The notes under the pieces: generated by a model | Seen by the model: the letters and a program-made list of their open reading frames with translations, nothing else | Told to the model about the DNA's origin: nothing | The model's database searches: none | Position numbers and translations under genes: made by a program | NCBI GenBank assembly: GCA_013399305.1 | Contig: VXAI01000096.1 | Coordinates: 2,834,498-2,898,497, forward strand | Direction: 5' to 3' | Length of the DNA: 64,000 nt | Origin: Rostratula benghalensis | Lineage: Eukaryota; Chordata; Aves; Charadriiformes; Rostratulidae | In this document: positions 38,765 to 49,232 of the stretch, piece by piece | Numbering within the stretch: position 1 is the first letter of the stretch | Layout of the letters: every line of letters starts with the position of its first letter

Positions 38765-41591
38765 CCTTTCTTTCTCAGAGGTGAATCTAAGAGATCATGG
38801 AGGGTGCAGTGTCAGGAGAGGAGAGGAACAGACATGGTTATGGCAGTCATCATTACGGGTGGCTGTCATCAGCCAGTCCTTTTATCTATGATCTTTTGCA
38901 GCCTCCAGACATCTTCAGACCTGGTGTTTCTTGTTCTTCTCTTTTGGATCTCCTCCACCACTCCAGTTCTCATTAAGTCAACAAGCTTATCGATGCTTAA
39001 AGAAATAATAAAACCTTGCCAACTGGGAGATGTTTGGACATAATATTCAAATTATGAGGTGAGGGGGGAAAAAAAATACCATCAGACTGATATCAGGCCT
39101 TGCACAGATGAGCCGAGCCATGCACCAGCAGCAGCCATGAGCGTGAGGTCACGGTTCAATAGCACAGGCAGCAGCATCAGCTCCAACAGTGCCCTGTTCA
39201 GCCTGACAGGATTTGCTCCCTCTGCTCTGCCTTTGGCAACGTGCAATGTGTGAGCTGTGCCAGCTTCTGCTTTTCCGGGTCTGCACTATGGATGTCCCTC
39301 TGAAAGGAGTTATATTTAACCCAGGGCATTTCAGCAATACTGTTTACTACACAGGCCCGCAAAACAAGATGACAGCAAACTGCAGGAGAGGGACAGAAAC
39401 TTTGTGGACTGGCTTCCACCAGTGCCAGTATCTCACCCGGCTCTAGAAGACACATGCTGTGATGAGACACCATCAGAATTTGCCCTTCTGCTGCAGGCAG
39501 GTAACTGCCAGCTCAGCTCCCACCTCCCTGCTGGTAGGCAGATGCTGGGAGACCGGTCAGTGTGAGTAAGGCTGTTTGCCGAAGACACACCAACAGAGCC
39601 TGGGGCTGGGGCCAGGCCAGCAGCAAAGCACGGCAAAAAAATCCACCCTCGAGTGCTAGGAATTGTGCACGGAGTAGTTTTGCTGTAGTTCAGTCACAAC
39701 CAGGCATCTAAAGGAGATGGCAACAAAGGACGTTTCAGAGTAACGCACGGACGCAGCCACAGAACACACAACGGGGGCCAGTTACTCACAGAGCCCGGGT
39801 TTAGAGTTCTTTTAAGACAGTAATTAGCTGTTACAATTATACTGAACATCCAGGGGATCCTATATGCATCCTCAAAGTATGGCACTTTATTTTCCTTCTC
39901 CTCTCCCTGCTGGCTCTATCTCCTGGTGGCAAAGCCTCAGCTCCAGTGAAGACACGGCAGGTAAGTCTCCAAGGAGGGGAAGCTCTTCTGTGGTCTTAGT
40001 TCCTCTGCCAACCAGAGGTCCCCCAGCCCTCCCCAGCAGACTGGGGGAGCTCTGGATGCTCCCTGGCAATTACACCCAAAGAATTCCTCAAGACCGTGTG
40101 CCTGCCCCCCACCCCAGAGCACCCCCAGTCAGCCCAGTGCCTGGCACTGCCACTCAGGGGACATTCCCGATCCTGCTTTCCAAAACGGATGTGCCAAGCC
40201 TGGAGGCAGACTTGTTTGGATTTCTTCTTTCAATTCATCTCATACTACAGTAAAATAATGGCATTGTACATCAGAAGCATTCAGTGAAGCCAGACTAAGA
40301 AGCTGGCCTTCTTTAGGAATAATTCCAGATTTCTGGCAAGGGGCAGAGCAAGGAATACCAGCAGAGCCCTCAAGCATCTCCTCACTGACTTACACCCAAC
40401 TTTTCACCTTGTTTTCCAAATCTGGGGGGAGAGGGGAGAAATGGGTGACAGATCAGACAAGGTGAAGTTTCAAGAGATGGTGTTTTCAGAAACATGCTCT
40501 GATACTCATAGCTTCACTCCAAACAGATTTTGCCAAGGCTGCCAGACTTTGGTATTTATAGACCACGAGGAAATCAAACATACAACTACACACAAGACTA
40601 CCCTCAAAGAACAGAGGAAGTCATTCGCTGCAGAACTTTCTGCACCCAATAAAGTTTTTGTAAGTCTAAAAAGAAAGGAGAAGGCCCCTGTGACATGGAA
40701 GTATTACAAGAGGTACAAAATAAAACATTTTCCCAATCTACAGAAATTGTAAGTAGCCAAGAAAGGCCATTATTTCCAGTGTTAAAGTTGAAGATGTCTA
40801 ATCCAGAAGCAGGCAAATATCAAAGCAGTATCACTGAAGGTTGATAGCAAAGGGAAAGAGAACTATTTGGGCTCTTCTGGGTGTAAGGCTGGAGATCTTC
40901 ACTTTAGAAAAAGGATGTGTGCACTTTTCAGCTGTATGATGCTTTTAAAAACGTGTATTGGAAACAATTAGGTGAATTTTTAAAACACACCCCCCCCCCA
41001 TCAGTAACCTTACCATTCCTGTCCCAAAGGGCTTCACAAGCACCTTCCCAGCTAGGGAGGGCTGGGAGAGACTTTCACACTACCAGTGCCCTGCTGGGAT
41101 AGGAAAGTGGGTTTCACCTCCCACAGCATTTCCAAAATCAATACCACACACCAGCAACAACATCAAGCTCTCATAGTACCAATTGTTCTAAAATACAAAA
41201 CGTGAGAACCACCATTACTACTCCCAGTAGTTCTGACCACTGCATTACCCAGCCTCCACCACATGCCAGGCCACTCTCTGCCCCCACCAAAGCCTTTATT
41301 TACAGCCCAAAATCCCATTCCACCCTTCGGTGGGGGTTACTATCAGTGACAGTCCCATCACCTTTCTCTGCATCCCAGCACAAATCCAAGCCACTTTTTG
41401 TCAAGCCCTTTTAAAAACAAAAGCGTCCCAAGACACTTTTCCACAGAAACACATACCACATGGTGTGAAAGAAGCCCTATTTTGACTACTGCTGGCCACG
41501 GAGTCAAGGCCTGTTTATTAGGAGCCAGGACCAACTTCCCAGGAGCCCCCCAGCCTTGGGGGCACCCCCCAAATACACACATCCCCCCCTT

Positions 41592-41740
41592 TTATCCTGA
41601 CAGGCCCCACAGGAGGAACCCCCGGCTCCTCTATCCTAGGAGGCCCCCATAGGAACGTCCCACGGCCCACACACTCCTCTATCCCGGACAGCCCCAGGGG
41701 TACACACCTCCCCATCCCGGGGGACCCCCAGGAGACTCTC
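41592..41740. repeat. Degenerate GC-rich tandem array
   Basis: About four imperfect units of 34-48 bp each begin TATCC or ATCCC and carry CCCC-rich spacers. The starts are near 41,593, 41,632, 41,680 and 41,714. The array sits at the boundary between moderate-GC intron DNA and the CpG island. Copies are diverged and unit length varies. Confidence 0.5.
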
Positions 41741-42053
41741 GCTTCCCTTCTCCCTCACGACACTAAGGGAGACCCACCACTATTTGCCCCAGGGGACACC
41801 CCAGAAACACCCCTTCACCGCGTCCCTCCCCCGCGCGGCCGTACAGGAGAACTCTGCCTTATTCCCGTTGCCCGGGAGCCGTCCCCCCTTCGCTTCCGTA
41901 CCCGGGGAGCCGCCCCCACGGCCCCACGCCAAGACCCCAGACCCCACACTCCTCAGGGAACCCCGCCAGGTTCCGCCACACCGACCGGTTCCCGACTCGC
42001 ACCGGACAGGCCCAGAGTCGCGACCGGGCCGCCAGAGCAGGGCCACCCCTCAC

Positions 42054-42170
42054 CTCCGCCTCCACTGCTCTCCCGCCGCGCCAGGCCCAGCGCTACCACA
42101 GCGAGAAACCGGATCTTCCGGTCCCCCTCCGCCAACGCCGCAGGGCACTCTGGGAAGCGGAGTCTCGCCT
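42054..42170 (-). other. RBM6: Candidate RBM6 noncoding first exon
   Basis: On the minus strand a GGAG/GTGAGG donor lies at 42,053, inside the CpG island and just downstream, in RBM6 direction, of the ETS palindrome. It would join to the exon carrying the MWGD start. The 5' limit given is arbitrary. The call rests only on the donor, the CpG context and gene orientation. Confidence 0.35.
42108..42122. promoter_or_regulatory. Palindromic ETS sites
   Basis: ACCGGA and TCCGGT flank three bases as an exact inverted repeat, giving opposed ETS cores. One of them, CTTCCGGT, is the canonical GABPA/ELK form. Such sites are typical of CpG-island promoters. It lies within the putative RBM6 leader or promoter. 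Confidence 0.6.
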
Positions 42171-42212
42171 CGCCACTAGCCGCACTACCGCTCCCGCCAT
42201 TCCCCGCGCCTC

Positions 42213-42328
42213 AGGACTACATTTCTCAGCGTACCTCGCGCCCCTGGCGCGGAGTTTCCTGGGAGTTGTAGTCGCGACGGCGGCGCGGCAGCAGCGTCCG
42301 GAACGGGGATTAACTACAGCCCCCATGG
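42213..42328. promoter_or_regulatory. Cluster of ZNF143/THAP11-type motifs
   Basis: Three ACTACA-type elements occur in about 115 bp. GGACTACATTTCTCAGC at 42,214 is on the plus strand. TTTCCTGGGAGTTGTAGTC at 42,255-42,273 is the motif on the minus strand. AACTACAGCCCCCATGG lies at 42,312 on the plus strand. A related TCTGGGAAGCGG sequence is at 42,147. ZNF143 with THAP11 occupies such elements at many bidirectional vertebrate promoters. Confidence 0.6.
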
Positions 42329-43504
42329 TTCCGCGGGGCCGGCTCGGCGCGGCCCGGTCAGGCCGCTGGAGGCGGTTCCCGCCGGGGCGGGGTGCCGCGA
42401 TGCCGGGGTCGCCGCGGCGGGCAGGGTCAGGGCCAGGGCGGGAGGTGGCTGCCCGCCGCCGGCCTCGTTCCTCCCGCCCCTCCTAGGCCCTGCCGGGGGC
42501 TGCCGAGAGGCGCCCCCCCCCCCCCCGCGCCGCCGTTTGCCCGGGCCCTCCGGCGCCGACGAGAGGAGCCGCGAAGGTCGGTCCCTGTGCCTTGTCCTTC
42601 GGGGCTGAGGGGGCGTCCCGGGCCTGGCGCTTCCACGGGGCACGTAGGTGCTCCGGGAGCTGTCACAGCCCCATCCTCCGGTCGGGGAGGGACCAGGCCG
42701 GGAGTTCTTCCCAGGGGGGTCCCGGGGAGACCTTCACCCCTGGGAAGGGGCAGCAGGCTGGCAGCAGTGCAGCCGGGGGGGCAAGGGCCAGGCCCTAATC
42801 CGCAGCCTGGCACCCTCCAGGACTGAGGAGTGTCACAGGAGCTTGGGGTTGGGGTCTGGACCCCCACCAGGTGTGTTGCTCCCTGCTGGGTCTGGGTGGC
42901 CGGCAGACAAGAGGTGTCACAGAGCAAAGCTGGGGCTCTGTGGCCTCCCCACCAGCCGGTTTCAGGGGCTGGAGAGGGTCTGGCACCGAAGCGGCGCGGG
43001 GTCAGCCTGCTTTCCCGCTGTCAGTTCAGCTTCTGTGTGTGTGAGTTCACTTTTGGGCCAGTTTTCCTGGGGGGTTGGAAGCACGGGACGGCTCTGCCCG
43101 GGAGGACTAACCCGCGGGACAGGGGCTTGGGTGGGCACCCCGCTCACAGGGGGTTACGCCATCTGAGCGACCCTGGCCTTAGGAGGAGCGTCACTAGCTC
43201 CTGGTCTCATCTCGGCCATCTGATCTGGGCCAAGGAGGGCCATAAAACCCACCCTTTGCAAACATGAGGCCGCTGGGATCATAGGTGTGTGGGGACCAGC
43301 CCCAGCTCCATCCGGGGCCGGTTCCCTTCCCCCTCCCTGCCGGGAGGCAGCAGAGGGAGGCTGAGCAGCTTTTCCCAGCGCTCGGGGGAAATCGGGGCCA
43401 AGCCTGGATGAAAGGTGCTGGGGCCCAGGGGACTGGAAGGAGCTGGGGCCGCGGGCAGGAGGAAATCCTGCTGGATTAGAGCAGCTTTCCTGATGTCTCA
43501 CCAG

Positions 43505-43651
43505 GGCTCGGTGCTGCCTGCTGAGCCAGCAGGACTGGGCCAAGGATGCTGGCGCAGCCTGGCTCAAAAGCAGAGCATTTGGGGACTCGTCTTGTGGGTG
43601 AGGGAACAGAAGGGTGACGCTGTGGGTCACACGCAGGTCCTGCCCCAAGGA
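43505..43651 (+). other. MON1A: Open frame upstream of the MON1A start, possible leader or N-terminal extension
   Basis: A good acceptor (CTTTCCTGATGTCTCACCAG) ends at 43,504. The following 49 codons are open and in frame with the MON1A ATG at 43,652, but they contain no ATG and show no conservation that I can judge. It is probably 5' leader. A nearby TTGTGG/GTGAGG donor could instead split it. Mammalian MON1A has been described with a longer N-terminal form, so an extension is possible. Confidence 0.35.
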
Positions 43652-46348
43652 ATGGCTGCAGATGTCCACAAGAAGAAAGGCTGGGAAGTGCCCAACGGGT
43701 CCCTGGCGCCAGGAGATGGGCAGCATGCGGAGCGGTCCGAGAGCCCCACACCGGGGCTGGCACAGGGGACAGAACCAGGTATGGGGCAGAGCTTGCCGTG
43801 GGGGTAAGGCAGGGGAAAAAAGAAAGCAGCTCCTCGTTATGCGAGCTGGGCCCTCCACAGCCCCACGGATGGGGAGAGACAGGCCCATTGGTGACTCCCC
43901 ACCAGGAGGACCCTCGCTCCTGGTTGCCACAGCGTGGAGAGAGGAGAGCAGGGTCCCTCCCTGCAACCCCCTCTCCCTTTTGCACCCTCCGTCTGCCCGC
44001 TGCCTCAGCGTGGGGGACAGGCAGACGGGCACTGCATGGCCTGTTGTTCCCAGGGGCGGGCCAGGAGGGAGCCATGTTCGTGCACACCCGCTCCTACGAG
44101 GACTTGACGAGTCCCGAGGACGGGGCGGCCGCCGCACGGAGTCCGGAGGAGAGGCGGGGGGAGCCAGCTGAGCCCACCAGCATGGAGCAGATCAGCAAGG
44201 ACTTCAGTGAGCTGAGCACGCAGCTCACGGGCATGGCCCTCGACCTGGAGGAGGAGATGAGGCAGAGCAAGGAGGGGAAGCTGGAGCCGTCCCCGCAGAC
44301 CACCCGCCGTGACTCGGTGCTGTCGGGCAAGGAGGAGGAGGATGTGACCATGGACGCCTGGCGCATGCACCGGAAGCATGTCTTCGTGCTGAGCGAGGCG
44401 GGCAAGCCCGTGTACTCCCGCTACGGCTCCGAGGAGGCCCTCTCCAGCACCATGGGGGTCATGATGGCACTGGTGTCCTTCCTGGAGGCGGAGAAAAATG
44501 CCATCCGGTCCATCCACGCAGGTACTGCCCTGAGGGGGGAGTGGGACAGGGGAGGGTGTCACCTGTCTGGCTGTGCCCCTCCTACCGTGGGCCACCATAG
44601 CCGTCCCCAGGTGCAGGTGGGCTGCTGGGGAGGAGCCTGCAGCCTGGCGCTCTCTTGCAGCCCGGGGGCACCAGGCTTACACATCTGTCCCCGGCCCCCC
44701 GCCGGGGACTCCTTCCCGAGCAGATGGCTACAAGGTGGTCTTTGTGCGGAGGAGCCCGCTGGTGCTGGTGGCAGTGGCACGGACCCGGCAGTCAGAGCAG
44801 GAGATCGCCCACGAGCTGCTGTACATCTACTACCAGATCCTGAGCCTGCTCACCTGGACCCAGCTCAACCACATCTTCCAGCAGAAGCAGAACTATGACC
44901 TTCGCAGGCTCCTGGCCGGCTCCGAGCGCATCACCGACAACCTGCTGGACCTCATGGCCCACGACCCCAGCTTCCTCATGGGGGCTGTGCGCTGCCTGCC
45001 CCTGGCCGCCAGCGTTCGGGACGCTGTCAGCACCAGCCTCCAGCAGGCCAAGGCCAAGAGCCTGGTCTTCTCCATACTCCTGTCAGGGAACCAGCTGGTG
45101 TCTCTGGTGAGGAAGAAGGATCAGTTCCTCCACCCCATTGACCTCCATCTGCTCTTCAACCTCATCAGCTCTTCTTCCTCCTTCCGGGAGGGTGAAGCCT
45201 GGACTCCCATTTGCCTCCCCAAGTTCAACTCCAGTGGCTTCTTCCACGCCCACATCTCCTACCTGGAGCAGGAGATGGACCTGTGCCTCCTGCTGGTCTC
45301 CACCGACCGAGAGGACTTCTTCACTGTCTCCGACTGTAAGCGGCGCTTCCAGGAGCGCCTGCGGCGGCGGGGGGTGCACCATGCTCTGCAGGAGGCCCTG
45401 CGCACCCCCTTCTACAGCGTTGCCCAGGTGGGCATCCCCGACCTCCGGCACTTCATCTACAAGTCCAAGAGCTCTGGGCTCTTCACCAGGTGAGGCCCCC
45501 TGGGAAACCGCTGGGCCAAGGCCATGGCGTGGGGCGTGGGGCAACCCTTCTCGATAAACCCCCTCCTCCCCCGGGGGGTTAACAGGGTGCTGTGTTCCTG
45601 CAGCCCTGAGATTGAGGCACCCTACGTGCAGGAGGAGGAGAAGGAAAGGCTCTTGGGGCTCTACCAGTACCTCCACAGCCGGGCCCACAACTCTTCGCGC
45701 CCCCTGAAGAACATCTACTTCACAGGCCCCCGTGAGAACCTCCTGGCTTGGGTAAGGGCTGTCTGCAGGGTTCGGGTGGCCCTATATCTTTTCCAGTCAT
45801 GTCTCGTGGAGTGAGGAGGGGGTGGCACAATACAGCACCAACTCTGCGGTCCCCAGGGTGGCCCTCAGCCCTTGCATGGTCCTTCTGGGGGCCAGTCTGC
45901 CCCCATGCACCCCTGTGCCAGGGATAGCAGTAGGGGCCAGCGAGCCTTGGCACTGAGGGCTGTGCCATGCGCTGTCGTGAGCTCCCCAGTGCCACGGAGA
46001 AAACCCACTCCGGGCACAAACCCTGGAGTTTGGTCCCCCCTCTGCTGAGCAAACCAGGTGCCACCCATTTAGGGTACCCTGCTGGCACCCCGTGTCCCTG
46101 TACTGCAGCCCCTGTGGTGGTGCCCATTCCCATGGCGGGAGGATGCAGTGCCATCTCCAAGTGGGATGCAGGCGTGTGCCCAGCCTGTACCCTGTTTATT
46201 TGCCCAGGTAACCAATGCCTTCGAGCTCTACGTCTGCTACAGTCCCCTGGGGACCAAGGCTGGTGCCATCAGTGCTGTCAACAAGCTCATGAAGTGGATC
46301 CGCAAGGAGGAAGACCGACTGTTCATCCTCACACCTCAGACTTACTGA
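43652..46348 (+). CDS. MON1A: MON1 homolog A, Rab7 guanine-nucleotide exchange factor subunit (complete, five coding exons)
   Basis: MON1A pairs with CCZ1 to form the exchange factor that activates Rab7 during early-to-late endosome and autophagosome maturation. It has also been linked to secretory traffic and iron export. Coding exons are 43,652-43,778, 44,054-44,521, 44,724-45,489, 45,604-45,751 and 46,208-46,348. All have AG/GT borders and matching phases, giving 549 aa, close to the roughly 555-aa mammalian form. The N-terminus ([20 protein letters not shown], then [13 protein letters not shown]) parallels the mammalian start. Longin-domain landmarks follow in order: [79 protein letters not shown] and the C-terminal [16 protein letters not shown]. 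No stop or frameshift interrupts it. It is divergent from RBM6 and about 2.9 kb upstream of MST1R. Confidence 0.97.
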
Positions 46349-47378
46349 CAGGCATCGCCCAGGGCATTGGTGCCAGCCTGGGGGGCCGGGCCATGAGTCC
46401 AGGGGAGAGGGCATGGTGGGACCCCAGAGCACGGGGAAACCCACCCATGGGACTCTCCAAACTGGGGATTAGAGTTGGGGTGCACAGCTGCCTGGGAAAG
46501 GGGTGAGCTGGACTTTCTCTCATCTGCAGGCGGTGCCCCCCAGTTTGGGGGAGGGAAGCTGCCTTTCCTCTGTGGCTCCCAAGTTGTCAGGGTCCTGGAA
46601 TGGGGCTGCCTGTACCCCAGGTTGCTGGAGGGGAGCTGAGCCCCTGGGTCCTGCTGCCTGTGCCTGGCATCCTCCTTTCTCTGCCATCCCGTGGCTGTGC
46701 CAAGGGTGAGGGTCCTGGGGGCAGGTGTGGCAAGGTTCAGGGGACCCCTGTGCTGCTGTGCCCATAGATGGCAGGTGACATCACCAAGGTGGGGGACAGG
46801 GCTGGCCCAGGACATGGTGCTGCTCTTCTCCCTGCCCTGGGGGAGCCAGGTCCCAGCAGGTTTGTCCCCTTGGCGTCTGTGTGGACCTGGACCCTTCCTG
46901 CCTGTGTCCCCACAGGGACACAGAGCAGTCCCAGAGAGACTTGGGATGCCAATTGTGGGCTCGTGTGCTGGCTCCTGGGCAGTGGACCCTGAAGGGGTGG
47001 CTCAGGTGCCACTGACACGGGGCTCTGGTGTCCCCCAGCCCAAGGAGGGTCTTCCCTTTGGTGAAGGGGCATCTCCCCCCCAAAACCAGCTCCTTGAGCC
47101 AGCTATGCTGAGCTTGCTGCATGGGGGCCACCTCCCTGGCTGTCCCCAGGCACTGGTGTGAGGCTGAGTGCCCATGAATGCTGGGGCACATGGGGCACTG
47201 CCCAACCCCACATTTTGGGGCTGTCTGCCGAGCTCTGGGACCGGTGTCCGAGGAAGGACAGAGCCACTGGGGTGGCACCAAGACACCGAGGGAGCTGGGA
47301 AGGACACGGCAGGGCTAGCTCAGGGACTCTGCTCCCGTATTTATGCTCCTGCCAAGAGTGTAATCGCTTGTCTTTGCT

Positions 47379-47384
47379 CATAAA
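47379..47384 (+). other. MON1A: Candidate MON1A polyadenylation signal (CATAAA variant)
   Basis: CATAAA lies about 1 kb past the MON1A stop, followed by a GT-rich stretch near 47,406-47,460. No AATAAA or ATTAAA occurs in the interval that I could see. The use of this variant is an inference. Confidence 0.35.
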
Positions 47385-47399
47385 CATTATCTGGACCCT

Positions 47400-48470
47400 A
47401 CCTAAAGTCTTGTCACGTTTATGGGTGTCCGCTGGGGGATGGGGGGACACAAATGGCAGAGCTGAGGGGGGAAATCTGGTCCAAGTCTGGTATGAGAAAG
47501 CTGCTGGGGAGCAGTGGGAGGCAGCTGGGGCTGTGCTGGCTGGAGGCAGAGCCGGCCGGAGGGTGGGAAGGGTGAAAACCCTGGGGCTGAGCTGGCCGGG
47601 GCCAGCTCATGTCGAAACCCAGCGGGAGAGGCGCAGCCGGAGGAAGGAGCTGTTGGGTAAGGCACGGGGCCAAGCCTGACCGCTGGGCCTTGCACAAGGC
47701 TGGGGGAGGCTGAGCCTGGCCAGGTGGCCAGGGCTGGGGAACCCGTTTTCGGCACGTTCGGCCCCCTCCTGGGACCAAAGTCCTCCCGGACTGCAGGCAG
47801 TGCCCTGCTCAGGAGGAGGAAAAGTCTGTGTGGGACAGTTGGGACCCGCAGTCCCCCTGCCTGAGGGCAATGGGATGCTCAGAGGGACAAATCCATGGGG
47901 TTCATCGGGATGAAAAGCATCTTCCTTCCTCCGTGGGAACAGCGGCAGCGCTGGCACCTCCTCTGCCACTACAGGCAGCCCTTGATGGGCAGGATAAAGG
48001 GACATGAGGCAAGGAATGGGCACAACAGAAATAATCCCCGTAACTCTGACAGCAAATCTGTGGCCGCCCTGCCCCTGCTCTTGCCGCCCGGTTGGGAACC
48101 CCGTGCTGAGTTTGCTGCCCCCCCCGGGTGCCACCCTACCGGCCTGGAAGTGAGTTGCCAACACGGGCAACTTCGGGGCAGCAGCAATTTCATGTGCCAG
48201 GATGTCCCTGATGGCAGAGGGGCCAATGTACACGGGGTGACCCCCACCCCACATGCACCCTGGGATGCTGGCAGCTGCCTCCCGGCCATGGGGACCCTCC
48301 AACAGCCACCCGCTCAGAGCTGGGCTGTGACAGGCACCCGAGGCACCGTGCCAGCCCTACACCCCGTGTCCTGATCGGGGAGTCCCCAGCACTCACCCGT
48401 GCCCGTCCGGGCACCGTACCCTCCCAAGCTTCTCCCCCCGGGCTGCCCTCCGGGAACCCCCAGGACCGTG
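47400..48470. other. MON1A-MST1R intergenic stretch
   Basis: GC-rich DNA between the presumed MON1A 3' end and the MST1R promoter. Long open frames on both strands here reflect high GC and few stops. None shows a domain or a plausible splice chain. I recognise no gene or mobile element. Confidence 0.6.
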
Positions 48471-48479
48471 TGTCCCCTG

Positions 48480-48740
48480 GGCTCCCTGTTCCCCTGAGCA
48501 CCAACGGGGTGCCGATGCCGGCCCTCGGGGAGCCCCGAGCGGTCCGGGGGCAGGGCCGTCCCGCCCCGTCCCATCCCGCCCAGTCCCGCCCCGTCCCGTC
48601 TCGCCTGCTCCGGCCCAGCTCCGCTCCTCTCCGCCCCGGCACGGCACGGAACAGCGCGGCAGCGCCCAGGTGAGGGCTCGGCACCGGACGGGGACCCCGG
48701 CTGGGGACCGCTCCCGGACCCGGTGAGCTGGGGCGGGGCG
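48480..48740 (+). promoter_or_regulatory. MST1R: CpG-rich MST1R promoter region
   Basis: Repeated CCCGCCCCGTCCC-type GC boxes run from about 48,560 to 48,605, followed by a CpG-dense stretch. There is no TATA box. A CAG/GTGAGG donor at 48,669 would end a noncoding first exon. The next acceptor (TTTCCCTTGACAG) is at 49,145, just before the signal-peptide exon. Promoter and first exon are inferred from these signals and position. Confidence 0.55.
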
Positions 48741-49145
48741 GGGGGAGAGGGGCAGGCACCGCCTGGGGTACGTCGGGGTCCATGTCGCAGGGGGCTGGCA
48801 GGGGGCTTGTCCCAGTCCCACGGGGATCTCCTGTCCCCATTCCTGTCCCCTAGAGGGGGTTCGGTGGGTTCATGCAGGGCAGGCGTGCCCCCCGGGGACA
48901 GGTGATGGTGTCTGGGAGGTGGCAGGAGGCAGGATTTGTCCTCCCTGCCGCAGGCAGCTTGGCTTCACCTCCTGCTTTCTGTGTTTGGGAAAGAGCTCGG
49001 TGCCGCTGATCCTCTCCCGGCAGCGCCCATCGCTGTGTAGCCCGAGGCGGCCCTGGCACCCCCTGCCCCGCACCTGGATGTGGCAGCGCCCCAGGGTCCT
49101 CACCAAGCCGAAGGTGGTAAAAACCTTTCTCCTTTCCCTTGACAG

Positions 49146-49232
49146 ATGTCATGGTGGCCAGTCCTCCACGCACCCTGACCCCGCTCAGTGCTGGACACCG
49201 TGGATAACCCCGTGCTGGTGGCATCGCACAGC
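49146..49232 (+). other. MST1R: MST1R 5' leader with two upstream ORFs
   Basis: If the acceptor at 49,145 is used, the leader contains two ATGs before the main start. ATG 49,146 opens a 10-codon frame ending at TGA 49,178. ATG 49,151, in a strong context (G at -3, G at +4), opens an 18-codon frame ending at TAA 49,207. Both end before the receptor ATG at 49,233, so they would allow reinitiation. Confidence 0.5.

Larger units (their letters stand above)
37218..42053 (-). other. RBM6: RBM6 first intron (about 4.8 kb)
   Basis: This is inferred to be the intron between a noncoding first exon in the CpG island and the start-codon exon. It contains a CR1-like fragment at 38.5 kb, a T31 tract, and, toward its 5' end, a degenerate GC-rich tandem array where base composition starts to rise. 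No open frame in it shows a family signature. Confidence 0.55.
41830..42830. promoter_or_regulatory. CpG island, probable bidirectional RBM6/MON1A promoter
   Basis: Dense CpG dinucleotides span about 1 kb between the divergent genes RBM6 and MON1A. A perfect ETS-type palindrome, ACCGGA-TCT-TCCGGT, lies at 42,108-42,122. Several ACTACA-type ZNF143/THAP11 motifs lie at 42,213-42,328. No TATA box is seen. The lack of any other CpG island nearby and the divergent layout suggest one shared housekeeping promoter. The transcription start points are not determined. Confidence 0.75.

Noticed and set aside
43154..44137. A 327-codon minus-strand open frame over the MON1A 5' region
   Set aside because: It has GC-driven openness with proline- and arginine-rich content, no domain and no splice context. 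It overlaps real MON1A exon 3 on the opposite strand.
49188..49232. Upstream extension of the MST1R frame starting at position 49,188
   Set aside because: The codon there is GTG, not ATG. The ATG at 49,233 has a strong context and is followed at once by a proper signal peptide.
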